Source: Stutzerimonas stutzeri
GTDB taxonomy: Bacteria > Pseudomonadota > Gammaproteobacteria > Pseudomonadales > Pseudomonadaceae
Direction of reading: 5' to 3'
Assembly (NCBI RefSeq): GCF_000590475.1
Contig: NZ_CP007441.1
Location: 1,060,443-1,124,442 of the forward strand
Length of the DNA stretch: 64,000 bases
The notes beneath the pieces were generated by a model. It made no database searches and was not told the origin of the DNA. It saw only the letters and a list, made by a program, of their open reading frames with translations. Position numbers and translations under genes: made by a program. Positions 1-8,177 of this stretch are shown here, one piece after another; position 1 is the stretch's first letter; the number at the start of each line of letters is the position of its first letter.

Positions 1-318
1 CTCGACGATCACCACGTCCTTGCCAGCGGCTACTTCCTGATAGCGGCTGACCACGTCTTCGAGCAAGAGGTCGAGCTCGCCATCGGCCAGTTGACGCTCC
101 ACCTGTTCCAACGGCAGTGGCTCAGGCGAAGCGATATTCAGGGTGTTTGCCACCAGTACGCAGGAACGCTCGCGGCCCTGGTCGAGCGGAAAGGGCTGGG
201 CGATGGGCTTGAAGAAGCCCACCGTCAACCCGGCACGTTCGAGTGCCCGGATCAGACCAAGGCTGACGGAATTGAGGCCGCCACCAAAACCACAGGGGGC
301 GAGGAAGAGCGTATGCAT
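1..318 (-). CDS. pta: Phosphate acetyltransferase, N-terminal part (cut by window edge)
   Basis: The reading frame starts with ATG at 318 and runs off the left edge, giving 106 codons. The protein opens with a glycine-rich P-loop-like segment (APCGFGGGLNSVSLGL) followed by RALERAGLTVGFFKPIAQP, the usual start of the long, two-domain phosphotransacetylase with an N-terminal AAA/DRTGG-type region. Pta interconverts acetyl-CoA and acetyl phosphate. It lies about 100 bases downstream of ackA on the same strand, the normal ackA-pta operon. The catalytic C-terminal domain is outside the window, so only the N-terminal region can be judged. Confidence 0.93.
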   Translation of the reverse strand, partial: MHTLFLAPCGFGGGLNSVSLGLIRALERAGLTVGFFKPIAQPFPLDQGRERSCVLVANTLNIASPEPLPLEQVERQLADGELDLLLEDVVSRYQEVAAGKDVVIVE

Positions 319-422
319 GGTGATCTCCTGTCGAGCGAAGGGCGATGGCGCTGTCGAATCGACTAAAACCGACGCCCCTTACGGTCGCCGGATTTTGCAA
401 TGCAATCCGTGTCGGCGCGTTG

Positions 423-1610
423 TCAGGCGTCAAGCAGCGCTAGGGTATCCAGCGCGATCTGACGTTCCTCGTTGGTGGGCACCACCAGAACCCGCGGGCT
501 GCCCAGCGCCTGGATTTCGCCACCGACGCCACGGGTACAGCGTGCGTTGGCGTCTTCGTCCAGCTTGAAGTTGAACAGCTTGAGGTGTTCCAGGGTGCGG
601 CTGCGTGCGGCTGCCGAGTTCTCGCCGATGCCGCCGGTGAAGATCAGGCCGTCGAGTTTGGGCAGGGCGCAGGCCATGCTCGCCAACGACTTGGCCAGGC
701 GATAGCAGAAGACTTCGAAGGCCAGTGTGGCGCCCGGATGGCCGGCAACGCGGGCTTCGTAGAGGGTGCGCATGTCGTTGGACAGGCCGGAGAGGCCCTT
801 CAGACCACTGTCATGGTTGAGTACGCGATCGATCTGCTCGAGGCTCCAGCCCAGGGTCCGGTTCAGGTAGCTGTGCAGATTGGGGTCGACATCACCACTG
901 CGCGTGCCCATTACCAACCCTTCCAGCGGCGTCAGGCCCATGCTGGTGTCGCGGCTTTCGCCGTTGACGATGGCGCAGGTCGAACAGCCATTGCCCAAGT
1001 GCGCGGTCAACCAGCAGCTGTCGTCCACCGGCAGGCCGGTCAGTTCTGCAGCGCGCTTGCTGACATAGTTGTGGCTGGTGCCATGGAAGCCGTAGCGGCG
1101 AACACTGTGCTCCTTGTAGAGAAACTCCGGCACGGCATAGCGGAAAGCGTGCTCGGGCATGCTCTGGTGGAAGGCCGTATCGAATACGCTCACCTGTGGC
1201 AGCCCTGGGAAAAGTGCGATTGCAGCGTCGATGCCGACCAGATTGGCTGGATTGTGCAGCGGTGCCAACTGAGCGCTCTCGCGGATCGCCCTGAGCACGT
1301 CTTCGTCGATCAGGCTGGAACCGGTGAAATGTTCTCCGCCATGCACCACCCGATGGCCGATGCCGTCGAGTTTGCCGCCTGCCGCTTCTTGAGCCAGAGG
1401 CAGCAGCTGTTCCAACGCCGCACGATGATCGGCTCCGGGAATATCCCGGCTATGCTTGGCGTCTCCCAGCTGCCAGTGAAGCACCGCTTCCGGGCTGCCG
1501 AGGCGTTCGGCCAGGCCGTGCAAGGGAAAGGTCGCGTGCCTTTCGTTGACCAGTGCAAACTTGATCGACGAGCTGCCGCAGTTAATCACCAGGATGTTTC
1601 GAGCCGACAT
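423..1610 (-). CDS. ackA: Acetate kinase
   Basis: The 395-residue protein has the ASKHA-fold signatures of acetate kinase: NCGSSSIKF near residue 10, HRVVHGG near 88, the nucleotide-binding AHLGNGCS segment in the middle and FTGGIGENSA near residue 330. Length is normal for the family (about 395-400). It makes ATP and acetate from acetyl phosphate. The ATG at 1610 has a good upstream GAGGAG ribosome site. It is the first gene of the ackA-pta unit; in pseudomonads this pathway serves pyruvate fermentation and acetate overflow. An Anr/FNR-like palindrome lies close upstream. Confidence 0.97.
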   Translation of the reverse strand: MSARNILVINCGSSSIKFALVNERHATFPLHGLAERLGSPEAVLHWQLGDAKHSRDIPGADHRAALEQLLPLAQEAAGGKLDGIGHRVVHGGEHFTGSSLIDEDVLRAIRESAQLAPLHNPANLVGIDAAIALFPGLPQVSVFDTAFHQSMPEHAFRYAVPEFLYKEHSVRRYGFHGTSHNYVSKRAAELTGLPVDDSCWLTAHLGNGCSTCAIVNGESRDTSMGLTPLEGLVMGTRSGDVDPNLHSYLNRTLGWSLEQIDRVLNHDSGLKGLSGLSNDMRTLYEARVAGHPGATLAFEVFCYRLAKSLASMACALPKLDGLIFTGGIGENSAAARSRTLEHLKLFNFKLDEDANARCTRGVGGEIQALGSPRVLVVPTNEERQIALDTLALLDA

Positions 1611-1637
1611 CGGTGCTCCTCGGATGCGTATTAATTA

Positions 1638-1651
1638 TTGAAATACATCAA
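1638..1651. promoter_or_regulatory. Anr/FNR-like box upstream of ackA
   Basis: The 14-mer TTGAAATACATCAA fits the Anr/FNR consensus TTGAT-N4-ATCAA with one mismatch in the left arm, and lies in an AT-rich pocket. Anr control of ackA-pta is known in P. aeruginosa. The centre is only about 35 bases upstream of the ackA ATG, which is too close for a classical activating site at -41.5, so its role is uncertain. Confidence 0.5.
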
Positions 1652-1850
1652 TTAGCGTGCGGCGCGGATTCTGGCATAGGCGTTGGCGAACCGATGTTCT
1701 CCAAAGGTGGTATGTGGCCTGGGGTCGGCGGCAACGGCTACGGATATTCGTCAAGCCTGCTGCTGCTTCCGTTTATCCGGGCTCGGTTCGCAATCGACGC
1801 TGCTGGCGGTTAAACTTTGGCATCACATTCCCCAGCAAAGGTTTCGCCTC

Positions 1851-2336
1851 ATGCAGATTGCCGCTAAAAAGGCTGTGTCAATCGACTACACGCTCACCAA
1901 CGACGCCGGTGAGGTGATCGACAGCTCTGCTGGCGGCGCGCCGCTGGTCTACCTGCACGGCGCAGGTAACATCATTTCCGGTCTGGAAAAAGCGCTTGAA
2001 GGTAAGCAGGGCGGTGATGAAGTAAACGTCGCCATCGAGCCGCAAGATGCTTACGGCGAGTACAGCCCGGAGCTGGTCGCCACTCTCAACCGCGCCATGT
2101 TCGAAGGTGTCGACGAACTGGAAGTCGGTATGCAGTTTCATGCATCCGGTCCGGACGGCGGCATGCAGATCGTCACTATTCGTGATGTCGAAGGTGACGA
2201 CGTAATCGTCGACGGTAATCATCCGCTGGCCGGGCAGCGTCTGAACTTCGAAGTCAAGATCGTCGATGTACGCGACGCCACCGAAGAAGAAATTGCCCAT
2301 GGTCACGTCCATGGCGAAGGTGGTCACCAGCACTGA
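1851..2336 (+). CDS. FKBP-type peptidyl-prolyl isomerase, SlyD-like
   Basis: The protein is 161 residues when started at the ATG at 1851 (MQIAAKKAVSIDY); the open frame extends further upstream, but that part is not FKBP-like. It shows the SlyD/FkpB layout: an FKBP half-domain with DSSAGGAPLVYLHG and GLEKALEG, an inserted IF (chaperone) domain containing QDAYGEYSPELV, and a return to the FKBP fold. The tail HGHVHGEGGHQH is a short histidine-rich metal-binding end, as in SlyD but shorter. It probably helps cytosolic protein folding and may bind nickel. An attractive terminator follows at 2397-2426. Confidence 0.93.
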   Translation: MQIAAKKAVSIDYTLTNDAGEVIDSSAGGAPLVYLHGAGNIISGLEKALEGKQGGDEVNVAIEPQDAYGEYSPELVATLNRAMFEGVDELEVGMQFHASGPDGGMQIVTIRDVEGDDVIVDGNHPLAGQRLNFEVKIVDVRDATEEEIAHGHVHGEGGHQH

Positions 2337-2396
2337 CGGCTCGCCGTCAGGCGAGTGAGCAGCGGCAAGGTTCGATCCAGGCGATCGACCGATGGA

Positions 2397-2426
2397 AGCG
2401 CTTCGGTATGCCGGAGCGCTTTTTTA
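2397..2426 (+). terminator. Rho-independent terminator after the FKBP gene
   Basis: The arms AGCGCTTCGG and CCGGAGCGCT (one G-U type mismatch) with a TATG loop are followed by six T residues. The hairpin ends about 20 bases before the glutathione peroxidase start, so it separates the two genes or attenuates read-through into the second. Confidence 0.75.
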
Positions 2427-2444
2427 CCCTCTGGAGAAGAGAGA

Positions 2445-2927
2445 ATGAGCGCGTTCCACGAGTTGGTCCTACCTGGCCTCGCTGGGCAGGAGTTGCCCCT
2501 AGCGCCGCTGAAACATCAGGTGACGCTGGTGGTCAACGTGGCATCCGAGTGCGGGTTGACTCCACAGTACGCCGGCTTGCAGGCGCTGCATGAGCGTTAT
2601 CAGGATCGTGGTTTCGGCGTACTGGGTATTCCCTGCAATCAGTTCGCAGCTCAAGAACCGGGCAGCGATGCGCAGATCCTGCAGTTCTGCAGCGAAACCT
2701 ATGGCATCAGCTTTCCGTTGAGCAGCAAGCTCGAGGTCAACGGCCCACAGCGGCACCCTCTGTACCGCCTCCTGGCCGGCGAGGGCGCTGATTTCCCTGG
2801 GGACATCAGTTGGAACTTCGAGAAATTTCTTGTCGATAAGAACGGCCGCGTACTGGCGCGTTTCTCGCCGCGGACAGCTCCAGACGATCCGGCCTTGATT
2901 CAGGCGATCGAAAGCGCACTCGTCTGA
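2445..2927 (+). CDS. Glutathione peroxidase family protein (Cys type)
   Basis: The 160-residue protein starts at ATG 2445 behind a strong GGAGAAGAGAG ribosome site. The catalytic triad of the family is intact: Cys36 in NVASECGLTPQY (cysteine instead of selenocysteine), Gln66 in GIPCNQFAAQEPG and Trp123 in DISWNFEKFLV. Bacterial members usually act as thioredoxin-dependent peroxidases rather than using glutathione. No signal peptide is visible, so it should be cytosolic. It stands alone between a terminator and a TetR gene. Confidence 0.93.
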   Translation: MSAFHELVLPGLAGQELPLAPLKHQVTLVVNVASECGLTPQYAGLQALHERYQDRGFGVLGIPCNQFAAQEPGSDAQILQFCSETYGISFPLSSKLEVNGPQRHPLYRLLAGEGADFPGDISWNFEKFLVDKNGRVLARFSPRTAPDDPALIQAIESALV

Positions 2928-3067
2928 CGCGATGTGCCTCTTGCGCAGTGCATCGGCCGCTGCGCTTATTTATCTCGTTCCCATCGCTCCGGTGTCGCCG
3001 CCTTTCGCGTCGCCATCGCTGTAATCATTGCGCCGCAATAAGCGCCATGGATGATGCTGTTTTCGCG

Positions 3068-3079
3068 AGACGACCGGTC
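3068..3079. promoter_or_regulatory. Candidate TetR-family operator, copy 1
   Basis: AGACGACCGGTC, containing the perfect 8-bp palindrome GACCGGTC, lies just ahead of the TetR start. The same 12 bases recur at 3710-3721 ahead of the adjacent reductase gene. Duplication of an identical palindromic element in front of a regulator and its neighbour is the usual sign of an autoregulated TetR/target pair. Confidence 0.65.
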
Positions 3080-3093
3080 ATATGCTCGGGGGC

Positions 3094-3690
3094 ATGAGCA
3101 ACCAAGCCCGAATCGACAAGCGTGAACTGATCCTCGCCAAGGGTGCCCAGGTGATGACCTTACGTGGCTACCACGGCACCGGTGTGCTGGAAATCGTCCA
3201 GGCGGCCGGCATTCCCAAAGGCTCCTTCTATCACTACTTCGCCAGCAAGGAAGATTTTGCCCTGCAGGCGCTGGAGCACCTCTACCAGCCGCGCCTGGAG
3301 CGCTATCAGGCCGCGCTCGCTAACTCAGCGCTGAGCCCGCGTGAGCGAATCCTTGGCTATTACGCCGAGCTGGTCGCGCATTTCGTCCGCCAGGAACGCC
3401 CGCAGTATCACTGTTTCATCGGCAGCCTGAGCTTCGAGATGGCCGAGCTTTCCCAGCCCATAGGGCAAAAGGTCGAAGCGGTTCTGTCGCGTTCGGCTGC
3501 GATCCTGACGGACTGTCTCGAGGAGGCTCGACAGGTCGGTGAAATCGAAGCGCATACCGATTGCCAGGCATTAGCCGAGTTCGTCGGCAATGCGTGGGAA
3601 GGAGCGCTGTTGCGCATGAAAGTAGGGGCGCGTGCCGCGCCGCTGGAGACTTTTATGATGCAACTGGAGCGTCTGCTGAGGTTGCGCTGA
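3094..3690 (+). CDS. TetR-family transcriptional regulator, probable repressor of the next gene
   Basis: The 198-residue protein (ATG at 3094; an in-frame ATG at 3082 is equally open and would add four residues) has the N-terminal TetR helix-turn-helix: GVLEIVQAAGIPKGSFYHYFASKEDF, residues about 30-55. The C-terminal ligand-binding region resembles regulators of the TetR_C_16/NemR kind. It precedes an Old Yellow Enzyme gene, as NemR precedes NemA in E. coli, and both genes carry the same 12-bp element upstream. The natural inducer is probably an electrophile, but that is inference from the neighbour. Confidence 0.92.
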   Translation: MSNQARIDKRELILAKGAQVMTLRGYHGTGVLEIVQAAGIPKGSFYHYFASKEDFALQALEHLYQPRLERYQAALANSALSPRERILGYYAELVAHFVRQERPQYHCFIGSLSFEMAELSQPIGQKVEAVLSRSAAILTDCLEEARQVGEIEAHTDCQALAEFVGNAWEGALLRMKVGARAAPLETFMMQLERLLRLR

Positions 3691-3699
3691 TTTTTTTTG

Positions 3700-3729
3700 G
3701 CGAGCGGCAAGACGACCGGTCGCTTTTTT
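3700..3729 (+). terminator. Hairpin with U-tract overlapping the operator before the OYE gene
   Basis: GCGAGCGG (3700-3707) can pair with CCGGTCGC (3716-3723), with one internal mismatch, and is followed by TTTTTT. It sits just after the tetR stop and about 30 bases before the OYE start. The right arm contains most of the second GACCGGTC palindrome, so terminator and operator share bases. Confidence 0.55.
3710..3721. promoter_or_regulatory. Candidate TetR-family operator, copy 2
   Basis: This is the second identical copy of AGACGACCGGTC, 40 bases upstream of the OYE start codon. It is embedded in the hairpin described at 3700-3729. Confidence 0.65.
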
Positions 3730-3760
3730 GCTTATGCGATGAATTAACGAGGAGATAAAA

Positions 3761-4870
3761 ATGACTGCTGCCGTGAACGCCCTGTTTCAGCCCTTCCAGC
3801 TCGGCGACCTGCAACTGCCGACCCGCGTGGTGATGGCGCCGATGACCCGGTCCTTCTCGCCGAACGGCGTGCCGACCGCCGATGTCGTCGAGTACTACCG
3901 TCGCCGTGCTGCATCGGGCGTTGGGCTGATCATCACCGAGGGCACCACGGTTGGGCACAAGGCAGCCAACGGCTATCCGCACGTGCCGCGCTTCTATGGC
4001 GAGGACGCGCTGAAAGGCTGGAAGGCGGTGGTTGAGGCTGTACACGCGGCCGGTGGCAAGATCGTTCCGCAGCTCTGGCATGTCGGCAACGTCCGTCGCA
4101 AAGGCACCGAACCGGAGGCGGAAGTGCCGGGCTTCGGTCCGATGGAGAAGCTCAAGGAAGGCCAGGTCGTGGTGCATGGCATGAGCAAACAGGACATCCA
4201 GGACGTTATCGCGGCGTTCGCGCAGGCTGCTGCGGATGCCAAGGCGATTGGGATGGATGGAGTTGAGATTCACGGTGCGCATGGCTACCTGATCGATCAG
4301 TTTTTCTGGGAAGGCAGCAATCAGCGCTCCGATGAGTACGGCGGCAGTCTGGCCAATCGCTCCCGTTTCGCCGTCGAGTTGATCGAAGCCGTTCGGGCCG
4401 CAGTGGGTGCAGATTTCCCGATTATCTTCCGCTTCTCGCAGTGGAAACAGCAGGACTACACCGCACGCCTGGTGACCACGCCAGAGGCGCTCGGCGAGTT
4501 CCTGGCGCCATTGTCGACGGCGGGCGTAGACATTTTCCATTGTTCGACACGGCGCTTCTGGGAAGCGGAGTTCGAGGGGTCGGACCTGAACCTGGCCGGT
4601 TGGACCCGCCAGTTGACCAGCAAGCCGACCATTACGGTAGGCAGCGTGGGGCTCGACGGTGAATTCCTGCAGTTCATGGTCAAGACTGACAAGGTGGCGC
4701 AGCCGGCGAATATCGAAGGCCTGCTGGAGCGTCTGAACAAGCAGGAGTTTGATCTGGTTGCGGTGGGACGTGCGTTGATCTGCGATCCGGACTGGGCACT
4801 GAAAGTTCGGGAAGGTCGCATGCAGGACATTCTGCCGTTCAGCCGTGAGGCGTTGAAGACCCTGGCCTGA
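3761..4870 (+). CDS. Old Yellow Enzyme family NAD(P)H:flavin oxidoreductase (alkene reductase)
   Basis: The 369-residue TIM-barrel flavoprotein begins at ATG 3761 with ribosome site CGAGGAG. Visible family signs are RVVMAPMTR near residue 25, the VPQLWHVG segment near 110, the active-site EIHGAHGYLIDQFFW with its HxxH pair near 190, RSDEYGGSLANR, and the late VAVGRALICDPDW that closes the FMN site. The family reduces activated C=C bonds (enones, maleimides) and sometimes nitro groups with NAD(P)H. It probably belongs with the upstream TetR gene as a NemR/NemA-like detoxification pair. The physiological substrate cannot be told from the sequence. Confidence 0.93.
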   Translation: MTAAVNALFQPFQLGDLQLPTRVVMAPMTRSFSPNGVPTADVVEYYRRRAASGVGLIITEGTTVGHKAANGYPHVPRFYGEDALKGWKAVVEAVHAAGGKIVPQLWHVGNVRRKGTEPEAEVPGFGPMEKLKEGQVVVHGMSKQDIQDVIAAFAQAAADAKAIGMDGVEIHGAHGYLIDQFFWEGSNQRSDEYGGSLANRSRFAVELIEAVRAAVGADFPIIFRFSQWKQQDYTARLVTTPEALGEFLAPLSTAGVDIFHCSTRRFWEAEFEGSDLNLAGWTRQLTSKPTITVGSVGLDGEFLQFMVKTDKVAQPANIEGLLERLNKQEFDLVAVGRALICDPDWALKVREGRMQDILPFSREALKTLA

Positions 4871-4954
4871 CTTTCGCAATCATTGAAGCGGTGATCGTGC
4901 CGCTTCGCAGGATCGCGTTGCACCGGCCCCAAGGATGGCGTCGGTGCAATCGTG

Positions 4955-5566
4955 CTAGCCCGACGCGCCTGGATAGCCAGCTTGCTTGAGCAGCTTGGCC
5001 AGATGAACAGCGTTGCGTGCAAGCATTGCGTTGGTCTTGGTGATCTTTTCACCAGGATTATCGAGGTCCTTGTAGTCGATTGAGCCCATCGCCTGCCCGA
5101 CCCAGTAGGTACAGCCATTGGCGGGGATGCTGAAGCCCACATCGTTCAGGCCTTGAAACAACTCGGCCACCACGTGGTGGGCGCCGTCCTCGTTACCCAC
5201 CACGGCTACGCAGGCGACTCGACCGTAAGACATCATGCGCTGCTGCTCATCCACCTCGCCGAGAAAGGCATCGAGCCGCTCGAGCACTCGTTGGCAGACG
5301 CTGGACGGATGGCCCAGCCAGATCGGTGTACCCAGAAGAAGGATATCGGCAGCAAGAATCTTTTCGCGGATCGCCGGCCAGTCGTCGTTCGGCCCTTCGT
5401 TGGATGTCACGCCCGGTTCGATGTTGAAATCCACCGCGCGTATTTGCTCACAGGCCACACCGAGCTGTTCCAGTTCGCGCTCGGCCTGGCTTAGCAGCAG
5501 GCTGCAGGACGAGTCGTTGGGGGATCGCTTGAGCGTGCAATTTATCGCCAGTGCGCGAAGTGCCAT
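4955..5566 (-). CDS. Flavodoxin-like NAD(P)H-dependent FMN reductase family protein
   Basis: The 203-residue protein is started at ATG 5566 (MALRALAINCTLKRSP), which has a CAGGAG ribosome site; the open frame goes 20 codons further but without such a site. The N-terminal phosphate-binding loop NCTLKRSPNDSS and the LLGTPIWLGHPSS and VVGNEDGAHH segments are typical of the NADPH-dependent FMN reductase/flavodoxin-like family (WrbA, azoreductase relatives). It lies tail-to-tail with the OYE gene and may also handle quinones or electrophiles, but that is only suggested by proximity. Confidence 0.87.
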   Translation of the reverse strand: MALRALAINCTLKRSPNDSSCSLLLSQAERELEQLGVACEQIRAVDFNIEPGVTSNEGPNDDWPAIREKILAADILLLGTPIWLGHPSSVCQRVLERLDAFLGEVDEQQRMMSYGRVACVAVVGNEDGAHHVVAELFQGLNDVGFSIPANGCTYWVGQAMGSIDYKDLDNPGEKITKTNAMLARNAVHLAKLLKQAGYPGASG

Positions 5567-5622
5567 TTGCGAGTCTCCTGATCCGAGGGTGTTCTGATCT
5601 AGACAGCCCTGCGATTCATCGT

Positions 5623-6381
5623 TCACTCAGGTGCAGCAGGTACCAAGTGCTTCTTTCCGCCTTCGCGAACCCAGAACAGCGTGGCGCCAGCCACCGCCGC
5701 CGGCATGATGAGCAGGTTGAGCACAGGTATGAGCAATGCGGCATAGGTCACCGCGCCGAAGCTCAGGCTCTTCCAGCGTCGTTGGCGCAGCCACAGCATC
5801 ATTTCCGCCCAGCTCATCTTGTTGTTGTCTGCCGGATAGTCGATGTACTGCACTGCCATCATCCAGACGCCGAACAGCAGCCACAGAGGGGCCGCAAAGA
5901 GGTTGACCACCGGAATGAATGACAGAATCAGCAGTGCAATCGCGCGAGGTGCGAAGTAGGCCAGCTTGCGCGCTTCGCGCCCGATGGTACGTGGCAGCAT
6001 CGCCAGCAGCTCGGCCCAGCTGAACGGTGGCGAGCTGTCCTCGCCACGCGCGACCGTTTCGACCTTTTCAGCGAGAAAACCGTTGAACGGAGCGGCGATG
6101 ATGTTGGCGAGTAGGGTGAAGGTGAAGAACACCATCAGCAGTACCAGAACCACGAACAACGGCCAGAGGATGTATTCCAGAAACATCAGCCACTCCGGCA
6201 GGCTCGGCATGAAGGCATCGACCCAGCCGCTGAACTGGCGCAGAGCGAGATAGATGAGCCCACAGAACAGCAGCAGATTGACCGTCAGTGGCAGGATGAC
6301 GAACAGACGTAGCCCCGGGCTCAGGATCAACTTCAGGCCTTCACGCAGGTACTGCGGGCCGGAAAGGGCGGCGATGGGCAT
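5623..6381 (-). CDS. cysZ: Sulfate uptake protein CysZ
   Basis: From ATG 6381 (MPIAALSGPQYLREGLKLI) the product is 252 residues, normal for CysZ. It has long hydrophobic segments near residues 25-50, 65-95, 140-170 and 200-230, and the family stretch FNGFLAEKVE. CysZ is an inner-membrane sulfate/sulfite permease that feeds cysteine synthesis. The open frame extends upstream to 6576, but those residues do not look like CysZ. No other cys gene is in the window. Confidence 0.93.
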   Translation of the reverse strand: MPIAALSGPQYLREGLKLILSPGLRLFVILPLTVNLLLFCGLIYLALRQFSGWVDAFMPSLPEWLMFLEYILWPLFVVLVLLMVFFTFTLLANIIAAPFNGFLAEKVETVARGEDSSPPFSWAELLAMLPRTIGREARKLAYFAPRAIALLILSFIPVVNLFAAPLWLLFGVWMMAVQYIDYPADNNKMSWAEMMLWLRQRRWKSLSFGAVTYAALLIPVLNLLIMPAAVAGATLFWVREGGKKHLVPAAPE

Positions 6382-6614
6382 AGAGGACACTCCAGATGGG
6401 ACCGGTCCGGACCTTACCGGCTTTGGCTGGGTGGGAAAAGTCTCAGGTTGGCCTGCGGCGAACCTATAGGGATCGCCTATCCGTGCAATCGAGAATGTGC
6501 AATGGTCAGTGTTGCGTCTGTTGGTCAGACTTAGCCCCGAACACTCCTCCTTGGTTTCAGGGCCGTCCGCTATCAAGCCTTCCCCAACTGCTGGCCGGCC
6601 CTTTTTTTTTGCTT

Positions 6615-6970
6615 TTATTTCGGGTCGAAACTGATCGGCTTGCGCGTCAGCGGCTGATGATCGAAACGCACGCCCGACAGCCCGGTTTCCATCAGGGCGC
6701 GAATGTTGCGGTGATCGGTTCCGCTGGGGTTTTCCAGTACCGATTGATAATGCTCGCCGAAGGCCAGCAGCGTTTCTTCAGTGGTGAGGCCTTCCAGCAC
6801 TGCTAATCCAAGCGTCTTGCACGAGCCTTCGTTCTCACCGGCCGCATTCTCTACGTTGCCGTTGAAAAAGCGGCTTGGCTGGTAGTCATAGGCATTGGCG
6901 ATAAAGGCCAGTGTCTCGCTGAACGGATGGTTGCGATTGCGCAAGCTGTCGCGAAAGTCTCTGAGACTGG

Positions 6971-6974
<4 letters not shown>
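6615..6974 (-). CDS. HopJ-family protein
   Basis: The 119-residue product begins at ATG 6974 (MTSLRDFRDSLRNRNHPFSETLAFI), and its ATG overlaps the stop of the upstream DUF1244 gene as ATGA. The segments YDYQPSRFFNGNVENAAGENEGSCK and ALMETGLSGVRFDHQPLTRK match the HopJ type III effector family. The name is historical: homologues are widespread in free-living bacteria without a type III system, none of which is visible here, and the molecular role is unknown. Translational coupling to DUF1244 suggests the two act together. Confidence 0.88.
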
Positions 6975-7264
<290 letters not shown>

Positions 7265-7407
7265 TTTTTCTGGGTCTCGGCGTTGCAGACGTGGGCTGGA
7301 TCATAACCTCGACGGATGCCCTGAGCCAGATACCGGCAGGGAACTTTAGCGCGCAGGTTCACCTCCGCTGAATAAGCTGGCCAGCCATTCCGCAGAGGAG
7401 TTCGCAC

Positions 7408-7779
7408 GTGATTGGAAAGAGACACTGGGTAATTGCCGAAGGTTACCTGCCAGCTTTAGGGCCCAAGCCCGACGAGCCGGCGCTGAGGAGCCACGAAACG
7501 GCCTGCATTCTCAACGCGGGCCCGCTGGAGGCGGTGATCGAGTTGACCCTGTACTTCGCCGATCGAGAGCCGGTCGGCCCATACGATATCCGGGTCCCTG
7601 GGAGGCGCACGCTACACCTGCGTTTCGATGATTTGCAGGACCCCGAGGCAGTGCCGCGCGAGATCGATTACGCCAGCGTATTCGTCTCGAACGTGCCTGT
7701 GGTCGTTCAGCATACCCGGCTGGACGCCCGCAGTGGTGACCGCGCGCTAATGACCACTGTCGCCTACGGCAGTGACTGA
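7408..7779 (+). CDS. Homologue of Anabaena sensory rhodopsin transducer (ASRT family)
   Basis: The 123-residue protein reads almost colinearly with the Anabaena sensory rhodopsin transducer: WVIAEGYLP, SHETACILNAG, LYFADREPVGPY, RRTLHLRFDDLQDP, ASVFVSNVPVVVQHTRLD and a TVAYG end. The cyanobacterial protein is a small soluble beta-rich tetramer that binds a seven-helix rhodopsin and has been reported to bind DNA. No rhodopsin gene lies in this window, so its partner here is unknown. Family members without rhodopsin often occur near sugar or carbohydrate metabolism genes and may bind a small ligand. It is a single gene. Confidence 0.9.
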   Translation: MIGKRHWVIAEGYLPALGPKPDEPALRSHETACILNAGPLEAVIELTLYFADREPVGPYDIRVPGRRTLHLRFDDLQDPEAVPREIDYASVFVSNVPVVVQHTRLDARSGDRALMTTVAYGSD

Positions 7780-7787
7780 TGCGGGGC

Positions 7788-8162
7788 TCAGTCGCGATGG
7801 GCGGCCAGCGTGATTGACACCGATTCGGCGAAGCGCAATGCGTGTGGCTTGTCGACTTCGACCTCGGCGTAACGCACTTGCGGATGTGCCATGACCAGAT
7901 CAAGGATTTCCTGCGTGAGCCGCTCGAGGAGGGCGAAGCGGTTGTCCTCGACGTGTTGGATGATGGCTTTGGTAATGGTGCGGTAGTTCAACGCATACTC
8001 GATATCGTTGTCGCGCACGGCATCGGCCGCTGGATAAAGCATCGTCAGGTTGATCAGAACATCCTGTTTGTTGAGGATTTCCTCTTCCTTGATGCCGATG
8101 AAGGTGCGTAGTCGCAGGTCTTTGACGCGGATGCGCGCCATGGCGGGTTCCAGTCTGGGCAT
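7788..8162 (-). CDS. folX: Dihydroneopterin triphosphate 2'-epimerase FolX
   Basis: The product is 124 residues from ATG 8162, chosen for the AAGGAA ribosome site. FolX/FolB family features include IRVKDLRLRTFIGIKEEE, INLTMLYPAADAV, YALNYRTITKAI, and RFALLERLTQEI with the catalytic region near residue 75. FolX epimerises 7,8-dihydroneopterin triphosphate to the monapterin form. Its coding region follows folM by 15 bases, and together they make tetrahydromonapterin, the cofactor of phenylalanine hydroxylase in pseudomonads. FolB is the alternative reading, but the FolM partner favours FolX. Confidence 0.9.
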   Translation of the reverse strand: MPRLEPAMARIRVKDLRLRTFIGIKEEEILNKQDVLINLTMLYPAADAVRDNDIEYALNYRTITKAIIQHVEDNRFALLERLTQEILDLVMAHPQVRYAEVEVDKPHALRFAESVSITLAAHRD

Positions 8163-8177
8163 GGGATTCCTTCGCAA

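Noticed and set aside
585..1634. 349-codon open frame opposite ackA
   Set aside because: It is the shadow of a GC-rich gene; no ribosome site, no family features, and ackA is unmistakable on the other strand.
3653..4879. 408-codon open frame opposite the OYE gene
   Set aside because: Composition is that of a frame shadow and it has no domain; the OYE reading explains the segment fully.
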